Shown here one piece after another: positions 36,974 through 44,688 of a DNA stretch of 63,320 nucleotides. Numbering within the stretch: the first letter of the stretch is position 1; each line of letters starts with the position of its first letter. Made by a program: the position numbers and the translations under genes. The notes beneath the pieces were generated by a model, which was given only the letters and a program-made list of their open reading frames with translations, was not told the origin of the DNA and ran no database searches. The DNA is from Rhodoferax sp. (GTDB lineage Bacteria > Pseudomonadota > Gammaproteobacteria > Burkholderiales > Burkholderiaceae_C). Where the stretch lies: positions 1 to 63,320 of the forward strand of contig NZ_JAGPBB010000011.1 of assembly GCF_018063565.1 (NCBI RefSeq), read 5' to 3'.

Positions 36974-38977
36974 ATGATCAATCAACTCCCAACCCTGCGC
37001 CGTCGTGACTTTTTTGCCTCGGTTGCCGTGTGTTCTGCACTCGCCCCAACAAGCTGGGCAGCCGAATCGCCTGAAGCCGCGCCGATCGAGATCAGCAGTT
37101 TTTTTAAAACTGCGCAGTTGTCGTCGCTGCGTTTGTCCCCCGACGGCAAGAATATCGCGGCGCTTCGCGAGTATCGGGACCGAATCAATATCACGGTGGT
37201 TGATGTTTCGACGCGAAAGTCGCTGGTCATCACCAGCTTTACGGATGGCGACGTTGCAAGTCTGGCGTGGGTCAACAATGACCGGCTCGTCTTCACGATG
37301 GTTGATCGTGAACGCGGCAGCGGCGACCAGGTCGGCGGCGGGATGTTTGTCATTGATCGTGACGCGCGCAACTTCAAGCCGATGGTTGAACGCAGTCTGC
37401 TGACTGAAGGCCAGAAACTTCTGCCAGCCGGCTCTTCTTTGCACGGTCGGGTGGTGATAGACGGCAAGCCAACAGAAGATCTGATCATTGAAGTCCCGTC
37501 ACTGCAAGGACGAGGGCGTATCTCGAGCAATCTCTACAGACTCAACACGACGACTGGTCGTTCGGTATTGATGACCCTGGGTGGGCCACCCGAAGTTCAG
37601 TCCTGGGTCGTAGATCGGGCGAATGTCGCTCGAGCCGCGACCTCTACGGTCGAGGAGACCACACGGGTTTACCTGCGGGACTCTGAGCAAGCACCCTGGC
37701 GGGTGATCTTCACCTTCAGTCAGTCAGATCCGGCGTCAGCAATCGTTCCGCTGGCTTTTGACTCAGCCGGAAAACTCTATGTCAGTGCCTACAGCGGCAG
37801 TGATACGGCTTCCATTTATGGTTTCGACACACTCAAGGGCACGATTGATCAACAACCGGTTTTCGGCCTGAAAGGCTTTGACGTCACCGAAGGGCTTCGA
37901 TTCAAGGCCGACGGCAGCAAGTTGCTGGGTATCGATTACCAGGCTGATCGGGCCGGAACCTACTGGATCGATGAGACCTTGGCCAAGATCCAGGGCCAGA
38001 TCGATCAGGCACTGCCAGGTCGCGTCAACCAGCTTCAGACTTCAAATCTGTCTGAGGGGGCACCAATCCTGGTAACTTCGTACTCCGATCGCGACCCCGG
38101 TCGGTTTCTGCTTTTCAACCCAAAGGACAACAAGCTGGAACAGATTGCGCAGTCGCGCCCATGGATTTCAGTGGAGCGCATGAGGCCAACGACGTTCATG
38201 CGGTATTCAGCTCGTGATGGACTGTCGATACCGGCACAGTTGACGCTGCCTGCAGGTAAAGGGCCATTTCCGATGATCGTGATGCACTACGGTGGCCCGT
38301 GGGTGCGCCCGATCAGCTGGCGTTGGGATCCTCACGTCCAGTTCTTGGTATCCAGGGGCTATGCCGTCTTCATGCCCGCACCCCGTGCGTCGACTGGCTT
38401 TGGCGTTCGCCTTTTCAAAGCCGGCTGGAAACAATGGGGACTGGGCATGCAGGACGATGTGTCGGATGGCGTGCAGCAGCTGATCAAAGACGGCATTGCT
38501 GATCCCAAACGCATTTGTATTGCCGGCGCAAGCTACGGTGGCTATTTGACGATGATGGGGCTGGTGAAAGAACCGGCCTTGTATCGATGCGGAATCAATT
38601 GGGTGGGTGTCACCGACCCGTCGTTCATGTTCAGTGTCACCTGGACTGACTTCAATCGAGTCGATGCTGCTCGCTTTACGTTGCCCTTACTGATTGGTGA
38701 CCCCGCGAAAGACGCCGATCAGTTCAAGAAGACTTCACCAGTGCTGCGAGCGTCCGAAATTCATCAGCCGGTCATGATGGCCTATGGTGGACTTGATCAG
38801 CGGGTACCACTGATCAACGGGGAAAAAATGCGTGATGCACTGGCGTCTCACAACAAGAATGTGGACTGGGTCATTTACCCGGACGAAGGTCACGGTTGGC
38901 TCAAAGTTGCCAATAATATTGACTTCTGGTCGCGTGTCGACAAGTTTCTTTCCCGACACATGTCAACCACGTCATAA
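36974..38977 (+). CDS. Exported S9-family (prolyl oligopeptidase-type) serine peptidase
   Basis: This 667-residue protein has a twin-arginine-like signal (LRRRDFFASVAVCSALAPTSWAA), so export to the periplasm by Tat is likely. An N-terminal beta-propeller (about 45-400) precedes an alpha/beta-hydrolase domain with Ser520 in GASYGG, Asp608 in GLDQRVP and His640 in DEGHGW. The family trims oligopeptides or removes acylated N-terminal residues. Its neighbours (TonB-dependent receptor, peptide ABC system) suggest that it processes imported peptides. Isopeptidases acting on lasso peptides also belong to S9 and sit beside TonB receptors, but no lasso biosynthesis genes are present. Confidence 0.9.
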   Translation: MINQLPTLRRRDFFASVAVCSALAPTSWAAESPEAAPIEISSFFKTAQLSSLRLSPDGKNIAALREYRDRINITVVDVSTRKSLVITSFTDGDVASLAWVNNDRLVFTMVDRERGSGDQVGGGMFVIDRDARNFKPMVERSLLTEGQKLLPAGSSLHGRVVIDGKPTEDLIIEVPSLQGRGRISSNLYRLNTTTGRSVLMTLGGPPEVQSWVVDRANVARAATSTVEETTRVYLRDSEQAPWRVIFTFSQSDPASAIVPLAFDSAGKLYVSAYSGSDTASIYGFDTLKGTIDQQPVFGLKGFDVTEGLRFKADGSKLLGIDYQADRAGTYWIDETLAKIQGQIDQALPGRVNQLQTSNLSEGAPILVTSYSDRDPGRFLLFNPKDNKLEQIAQSRPWISVERMRPTTFMRYSARDGLSIPAQLTLPAGKGPFPMIVMHYGGPWVRPISWRWDPHVQFLVSRGYAVFMPAPRASTGFGVRLFKAGWKQWGLGMQDDVSDGVQQLIKDGIADPKRICIAGASYGGYLTMMGLVKEPALYRCGINWVGVTDPSFMFSVTWTDFNRVDAARFTLPLLIGDPAKDADQFKKTSPVLRASEIHQPVMMAYGGLDQRVPLINGEKMRDALASHNKNVDWVIYPDEGHGWLKVANNIDFWSRVDKFLSRHMSTTS

Positions 38978-39089
38978 TTTAAAATTATGCACTAAATACT
39001 TTGGATTAATTACTCCTGCTTTATTGAATTGAGGTTATTGTCTTTGACTCGATGATGGGCATTTTTGTATTGTTACCTTGCTTGATGCC

Positions 39090-40568
39090 ATGAATCAAAT
39101 TCGATCACTATTGGAAACAGGATCGGATTTGATTCAATCAAACCATGTGTCAAGTGCCATAGAAATTTATGAAAAAATATTATTAATTGACAATAAAATA
39201 CCGGAAGCCTGGTACAATCTTGGTTTTCTTTTCAAGAAAACAAATAAATTTACAGAAGCTCTTGAATGTTATTATAAGGCTATATCATTTAAAATAGACC
39301 AGCCTGAGGAGGTTTATCTTAATTGTGCGGTTATATTGGCTCAAGATCTTGGCCGGCCGCTTGATGCTTTGGCTGAGTTGGCTAAAGCGCTACATCTGAA
39401 TTCACGCTATATCCCGGCACTGCTGAATACGGGAAACATTCATGAGCAACTGGGTGATCGGGAACAGGCACATGCTGCTTACCAGCGGGCACTGGCCATT
39501 GACCCAAACCATGCGCTGGCGCTCTCCCGTTTGCCGAACCTGCAGACCACCTTGGAGAACGACGCTGGCCTGATCGATCGTCTCAGATCAGCGCTATCCG
39601 CTAGAACTATCACTGACCAGGAGCGCGCAGATCTTGGTTTTGCTCTGGGCAAGGCGTTGGATAACGCAGCCAAGTATGACCAAGCGTTTGATGCCTACCT
39701 CTCTGCCAACGCGGCGAGTCGCAGCAGTGCGATGGATCGATTTCGTCCCTATGATCGCAAGGCGATTGAGGATTTTTTTGCAAAAATAATCAGGGCCTAT
39801 CCCACGGCAGATTCAAGACCCGTTACAACACCCGATTGGCCACGGCCGATATTCATCTGTGGCATGTTCAGATCCGGGTCGACCTTGGTGGAGCAGATTC
39901 TGGCCAGTCATGAGTCTGTCTCAGACGGTGGTGAACTGGATATAGTTCCAAGAATAGCAAAAGAATATATTTATCCAAAGCTGGATAGCTTGAGGCTTGT
40001 TATTGATGAAGCCAAGTGCAATGAAATGCGTGATCAATACATGCAAGCCATTTCTCTCAAGTTTCAAGATATACCCTACATCACTGATAAGCGACCCGAT
40101 AATTTCTTGAATATTGGTCTGATTAAAAGTATATTCCCTGACTCCAAAATTATCTACACGACGCGCAATGCAATAGACAACTGTCTTTCAATATACTTTC
40201 TTCATTTAAGCCCTTCAATGCCATTTGCCTATGATTTGGAGAATATTGCGCATTGGTACCTGCTACATCAGAAACTAATGAAACATTGGATAAGTCTATA
40301 CCCTGATGATATTCATGAAGTCAATTATGATGCCATGGTTACTGATTTCCGTCCGAATGTTGAGCAGTTACTTGTGCACTGTGGTCTGCCTTGGGATGAA
40401 AGATGTATGGATTTCCACAAAACCAGATCATCCATCATGACACCCAGTGCCTGGCAGGTAAGGCAACCGCTCTACCAACGCTCCTGCGGCCGGTGGCGCC
40501 ACTATGAGCATCGTTTAAAGGACCTGCTCAACGCATTGGGTGATGCCGCGCACGAACAGCGCTCATGA
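39090..40568 (+). CDS. TPR-containing sulfotransferase-family protein
   Basis: At 492 residues from the ATG at 39090, the N-terminal half has tetratricopeptide repeats (IPEAWYNLGFLFKKTNKFTE, YIPALLNTGNIHEQLGDREQ). The C-terminal half is a sulfotransferase domain with the PAPS 5'-phosphosulfate loop FICGMFRSGSTLVEQIL (about 255-271) and a 3'-phosphate-binding region IIYTTRNAIDNCLSIYF. The substrate is unknown; peptide, glycan and small-molecule acceptors are possible. The first 300 bases are strikingly AT-rich and parts of 39940-40440 are too, unlike all neighbours, which suggests acquisition. Confidence 0.85.
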   Translation: MNQIRSLLETGSDLIQSNHVSSAIEIYEKILLIDNKIPEAWYNLGFLFKKTNKFTEALECYYKAISFKIDQPEEVYLNCAVILAQDLGRPLDALAELAKALHLNSRYIPALLNTGNIHEQLGDREQAHAAYQRALAIDPNHALALSRLPNLQTTLENDAGLIDRLRSALSARTITDQERADLGFALGKALDNAAKYDQAFDAYLSANAASRSSAMDRFRPYDRKAIEDFFAKIIRAYPTADSRPVTTPDWPRPIFICGMFRSGSTLVEQILASHESVSDGGELDIVPRIAKEYIYPKLDSLRLVIDEAKCNEMRDQYMQAISLKFQDIPYITDKRPDNFLNIGLIKSIFPDSKIIYTTRNAIDNCLSIYFLHLSPSMPFAYDLENIAHWYLLHQKLMKHWISLYPDDIHEVNYDAMVTDFRPNVEQLLVHCGLPWDERCMDFHKTRSSIMTPSAWQVRQPLYQRSCGRWRHYEHRLKDLLNALGDAAHEQRS

Positions 40569-40744
40569 CAGGCGTCATTGAGTTGCAAGACACCCGCCTG
40601 CCTTTTCTGCGGTTCTGATTGGCAACACAAAGTTTGCACCGCATTGGCTGGGCGCAGTGGCATGGGGTGTGCTGATGGCTTGGGCAACAACATGATTGCA
40701 CTTGGCTGGCCCGTCAAGGTGATCCGTGGCGGTATTTCAGGCGA
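40569..40744 (+). pseudogene. Possible remnant of a membrane-protein gene
   Basis: This 176-base gap holds two short out-of-frame stretches that read like a membrane-protein end: IGNTKFAPHWLGAVAWGVLM in one frame and MIALGWPVKVIRGGISGD before a stop in another. A single frameshift would join them. I cannot name the parent family, and chance is possible. Confidence 0.2.
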
Positions 40745-41749
40745 CTAAAAGTTCTCTGTATCGGCATCGAGATTGCTTTGCAGGTTATAACGGCTACCCG
40801 ACACGGTGTGCTGATTAATCAAAAGGTCGAGTTTCTTCAACATCACTGCATCAAGCGCCACATTCACGGCACCCAGGTTATCGACCAGATGATCCACACG
40901 CGTCGTACCTGGAATCGGGATAATGTCATGGCCCTGATGCAGCAACCACGCCAACGCCAGTTGGGCAGGTGAGCAGCCTGCAAGTTGGGCCAAAGCGTGG
41001 TACTGGGGCAGAAGCTGCGAATTTCGCCACCAGTTCTCTGCGTCAAATCGCGGCATGGCGCGGCGGAAATCATTGGCATCAAAACCCGCCGGATCAAGCG
41101 CTTCACCTGCCAGAAATCCCCGCGCCACCGGGCTGAACGCCACAAAGCTCACACCAAGCTCACGGCAAGCCTGCAGCACCGCGATTTCCGGATTGCGCGT
41201 CCACAATGAATATTCCGTTTGCATGGCGGTGATCGGATGCACCGCTTGTGCCCGGCGCAAGGTCGTCGCTGACATCTCGGACAGACCAATGGTCTGGATG
41301 TAACCTTTCTTGACCAGATCGCTCAGAGCGCCCACACTGTCCTCAATCGGCACGGATCGATCCAGACGGTGCAGGTAGTAGAGGTCAATCACATCGGTCT
41401 TCAAGCGCCGCAGGCTGTCTTCACAGGTCTTTCTCAGCGTTGTTGGACGGCCATCAATCACCCTCACCCGTTTGCCATCACCTTTGACATCGACTCCGGT
41501 CAAGCCGCATTTGCTGGCCAGGGTAAATTGGTGGCGGTGCCTGGACAGCACCCGCCCCACCAAATCTTCATTGGCGCCAAAGCCGTAGAGTGATGCCGTA
41601 TCAAAAAAGGTCACCCCTGAATCCAGTGCCTGCAAGAGCACCCGCTCGGCCTGCTCAGCCGATATGGGGACGCCGTACCCCTGGCTCAAGTTCATACACC
41701 CCAAACCCAGAGCGCTGACGGTAAAGGGTCCTAGTTTCCGTTGCTGCAT
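40745..41749 (-). CDS. Aldo/keto reductase
   Basis: This 334-residue NADPH-dependent (beta/alpha)8 oxidoreductase has the catalytic tetrad Asp and Tyr in GVTFFDTASLYGFGANED, Lys in LASKCG and His in LYYLHRLDRS. The cofactor-binding end has the pattern IIPIPGTTRVDHLVDNLGA. The physiological substrate cannot be told. It is divergent from the ThDP-enzyme operon and may share its control region. Confidence 0.9.
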   Translation of the reverse strand: MQQRKLGPFTVSALGLGCMNLSQGYGVPISAEQAERVLLQALDSGVTFFDTASLYGFGANEDLVGRVLSRHRHQFTLASKCGLTGVDVKGDGKRVRVIDGRPTTLRKTCEDSLRRLKTDVIDLYYLHRLDRSVPIEDSVGALSDLVKKGYIQTIGLSEMSATTLRRAQAVHPITAMQTEYSLWTRNPEIAVLQACRELGVSFVAFSPVARGFLAGEALDPAGFDANDFRRAMPRFDAENWWRNSQLLPQYHALAQLAGCSPAQLALAWLLHQGHDIIPIPGTTRVDHLVDNLGAVNVALDAVMLKKLDLLINQHTVSGSRYNLQSNLDADTENF

Positions 41750-42040
41750 GCTGTGCTTTCCTTTCCGTTCAACAGTTTAGAGGACCGGCCGACCCGGTGG
41801 CGGAAACGCCGCGTCCGGATTGAACTTCAGGCGCTTTTGATTTTGTACCATTTGGTACAAACCCTAATTTCAATTGTTAATCGATCATTCTCGTGCGTTC
41901 ATCGTTCTCCAAAGCGGATTTCGTGTTTCAAGAAACCCGCTTTATCGCTAAAGTTACGAAGATCATTGACACAAAGAGGCGATTATCGATCACAAAGATC
42001 GATTTGACCTCGCTGGAAAACCTTTACCACCGGAGACAAC
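41750..42040. promoter_or_regulatory. Divergent control region with a 20-base palindrome
   Basis: TTTGTACCA (41842-41850) and TGGTACAAA (41853-41861) form a perfect inverted repeat with a 2-base centre. The form suits a GntR- or TetR-type dimeric regulator, though no such gene is in the window. A second potential hairpin pairs 41911-41922 with 41932-41943 with one mismatch. The region is AT-richer than the flanking genes and probably holds the promoters of the reductase and the ThDP-enzyme operon. Confidence 0.5.
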
Positions 42041-43822
42041 ATGAAAGATCTGATTTCCCACCAGTTGGTCAAATACCTCGAAGAACGTGGTGTCAAACAC
42101 CTGTTTGGCCTGTGCGGCCACACCAACATTGCGGTGTTGACCGCGCTGGAGAAAAGCAGCATTCAGTTTGTCAACACCCGACATGAACAAGTGGCTGCCC
42201 ATGCCGCTGATGGCTATGCGCGCGCCAAGGGCGAAGCCGCCGTGGTGCTCAGCCACCTGGGTCCCGGGCTGACCAATGCGTCCACTGGTGTAGCCAATGC
42301 CGCGCTGGACTCCATCCCGATGGTGGTGATCGCCGGTGACGTGCCCAGCCACTACTACGGCAAGCACCCGCACCAGGAAGTCAACCTGCATTCGGACGCC
42401 TCACAGTCCGAGATGTACCGCCCGTTCTGCAAACGCGTGTGGCGTGTTGAGCGGCCCGATTTGTTTCCCGAAATTCTGGAGAAGGCTTTTGCATTGGCCG
42501 AGAGCGGCCGACCGGGCCCGGTGCTGGTGTCGGTGCCGATGGATATCTTCTCCAAAGAGGTGGACGTCGCCCGGTTTGACAAGCTGCGCCTGAACAGCAA
42601 GAAACTGCATACGCCGTCCATTGACGACGAAGTGGCCACCCAAATCATTGAAGCGCTGGTCGCAGCCAAGCGCCCGCAATTGCATGTAGGCGGGGGCATC
42701 GTGCTGGCCAAAGCCACGACCGAACTGCAGGAGTTTGTTGACCACATGAGTCTGCCTGTCTCGCACAGCCTGATGGGCAAGGGCGTCTTGCCCGATGACC
42801 ACCCCTTCATTCTGGGCATGACGGGTTTTTGGGGTACCCAATTCATCAATGACAAGTGCCTCAATGCCGACCTGATACTAGGCCTGGGCACACGTTTTGC
42901 CGAAGCTGATTGCAGCTCTTGGGAGACCGAGTACACCTTCAACTTCGGCGTCACCAAGCTGCTTCACATCGACATCGACCCCAGCGAAATCGGCCGCAAC
43001 TACCCTGTGCAAATCGGCGCCGTGGCTGATCTGAAGCAAGCGCTCAAAGTCTTGAACCGCGTCGCCAAGAAGCTCTACCCGCGTGGTTTCAAAAACGACG
43101 CGCTCAAGACAGAGCTGGCCGCCAACCGCAGCACCTTCAAGGCGGGTCTGGTCGCGGCCCAGCAAAGCAGTGCGTTCCCGATGCGCCCGGAGCGCATTCT
43201 GGCCGATGCGCGCGCCGTGTTGCCGCGAGACGTGATCATCACCACCGACGTTGGCTGGAACAAGAATGGCGTCGGTCAGCAGTTCGACATCTTTACCCCT
43301 GGCAGCATCCTGACGCCCGGCGGCTTTGCCACCATGGGTTTTGGCGCGCCGGCGGCCATTGGCGCGAAACTGGCCTGCCCGGACCGCGTGGTGGTGTCAC
43401 TGGTGGGAGACGGTGGCTTCGGCCAGAACCCGGCCATGCTGGCCACGGCGGTTGAAAGCAATGTGCCGGTGATTTGGGTCATCATGAACAACTGCGCCTT
43501 TGGCACCATCGCCGGCTTGCAGTTGGCGCATTACGGCACCACCACCGGCACCCTGTTCTTCAAGGACGGAGCACCATTCCAGGCCGACTTTGCGGCCATC
43601 GCCCGGGCTTACGGCGCTGAAGGCGTCCGGGTCACTTCGGCTGACGAATTCAAGCCCGCGCTGGAAAAGGCCATGGCCTCCAACCGCCCGTTTGTGATCG
43701 ACGTGGCGATGCAAAACGCCCCGGTCGAGACCGCCGGCCACTGGAACATCATGGACATCTACTCGCCGGGCAAGAAGGTGCACCACGCTGACACCAGTGG
43801 GTTGCAAGGTCGCGCCAGTTAA
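42041..43822 (+). CDS. Thiamine-diphosphate-dependent enzyme of the acetolactate synthase-like group
   Basis: This 593-residue protein has a complete three-domain ThDP fold: PYR domain with the activating Glu49 in NTRHEQVAAHAADGYAR, a central nucleotide-fold domain, and the PP domain with the GDGG motif at 456-459 and the Asn end of the ThDP motif near 484. The Glu is kept, unlike glyoxylate carboligase. It probably decarboxylates a 2-oxo acid and releases or transfers the aldehyde unit. The substrate is unknown. A GGAG precedes the ATG. The next two genes (TIM-barrel isomerase-like and CoA-acylating aldehyde dehydrogenase) are co-directional with 17-base and overlapping junctions. Confidence 0.85.
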   Translation: MKDLISHQLVKYLEERGVKHLFGLCGHTNIAVLTALEKSSIQFVNTRHEQVAAHAADGYARAKGEAAVVLSHLGPGLTNASTGVANAALDSIPMVVIAGDVPSHYYGKHPHQEVNLHSDASQSEMYRPFCKRVWRVERPDLFPEILEKAFALAESGRPGPVLVSVPMDIFSKEVDVARFDKLRLNSKKLHTPSIDDEVATQIIEALVAAKRPQLHVGGGIVLAKATTELQEFVDHMSLPVSHSLMGKGVLPDDHPFILGMTGFWGTQFINDKCLNADLILGLGTRFAEADCSSWETEYTFNFGVTKLLHIDIDPSEIGRNYPVQIGAVADLKQALKVLNRVAKKLYPRGFKNDALKTELAANRSTFKAGLVAAQQSSAFPMRPERILADARAVLPRDVIITTDVGWNKNGVGQQFDIFTPGSILTPGGFATMGFGAPAAIGAKLACPDRVVVSLVGDGGFGQNPAMLATAVESNVPVIWVIMNNCAFGTIAGLQLAHYGTTTGTLFFKDGAPFQADFAAIARAYGAEGVRVTSADEFKPALEKAMASNRPFVIDVAMQNAPVETAGHWNIMDIYSPGKKVHHADTSGLQGRAS

Positions 43823-43839
43823 ATCCTCGGAGACCGGTC

Positions 43840-44688
43840 ATGAACCACAGATACTCTCTTGCCCACCTCACCGCCATCGCCCTGCCCCCGGCGGATCTGA
43901 TCGAGGTGGCTTACCGCACCGGTTACGACTATGTGGGCCTGCGCCTGAGCCGGGTCACCGATGCCGAGCCGCTTTACCCCATCATCCACAGCGCTGCCGC
44001 CATGGCCGCCACCAAGGCGCACCTGGCAGCCACCGGCGTCAAGGTGTGGGATGTGGAGCTGGCCCGCATGGATCCCAAGCTCGAGCCCGAGGACTTTTTC
44101 CCGATGCTCGACGCCACCGCCGAGCTGGGCGCCCACCATGTGATCTGCCAACTGCCAGACCCGGACCGTGCCCGCGCCCATGACCGTTTTGGCCGCCTGT
44201 GCGACTACGCAGCGCCCTTGGGCATCACGGTGAGCCTGGAGTTTCCGTGGTGGACCGAAACCGGCAACCTGGCGATTGCTACCCAGGTACTGCGCGACAC
44301 TGCCCGGCCCAACGCCGGCATCCTGATCGACATGCTGCACTTCTACCGCTCCAAATCCAGCCATGAAGTGTTGAAGGCGTTGCCGCGCGAGTGGTTCCAC
44401 TTTGCCCATGTGTGCGATGGCCCGCAATCCATCGGTGCCGACCTGGCCAGCACCCTGCACGAGGCGCGCAGTCACCGTTACTTCCCCGGCGACGGCGACT
44501 TCGGCGTCAAGGACATCCTGGCGTGCCTGCCCGAAGACATTCCCTACGCACTCGAAATCCCCGGCGACACTTTGGCCTGCGAAGTGGGTTTTGAGGAATA
44601 CGCCCGCCGCGCCCTGTTAGTCGCCAAAGCCCATCTGGATACAGACACCGCCCCCCAATCCCAAAAACTCCTGGAGACCGCAGCATGA
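43840..44688 (+). CDS. TIM-barrel isomerase/epimerase or dehydroshikimate dehydratase-like enzyme
   Basis: This 282-residue AP-endonuclease-2-type barrel has an intact metal site: Glu134 (VSLEFPWW), Asp164 and His167 (LIDMLHFY), His190 (FAHVCDG) and Glu239 (YALEIPGD). These positions match, as I remember them, the ligands of QuiC/AsbF 3-dehydroshikimate dehydratases, and RYFPGDGDF resembles the QuiC loop FPGQGEFD. Sugar-phosphate isomerases share the same site, so both are possible. It overlaps the aldehyde dehydrogenase start by four bases (ATGA). Confidence 0.75.
   Translation: MNHRYSLAHLTAIALPPADLIEVAYRTGYDYVGLRLSRVTDAEPLYPIIHSAAAMAATKAHLAATGVKVWDVELARMDPKLEPEDFFPMLDATAELGAHHVICQLPDPDRARAHDRFGRLCDYAAPLGITVSLEFPWWTETGNLAIATQVLRDTARPNAGILIDMLHFYRSKSSHEVLKALPREWFHFAHVCDGPQSIGADLASTLHEARSHRYFPGDGDFGVKDILACLPEDIPYALEIPGDTLACEVGFEEYARRALLVAKAHLDTDTAPQSQKLLETAA

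Noticed and set aside
42041-43822. Glyoxylate carboligase or sulfoacetaldehyde acetyltransferase (Xsc)
   Set aside because: The activating Glu is present, unlike Gcl, and the N-terminal region does not read like Xsc; no sulfonate or glyoxylate partner genes are nearby.
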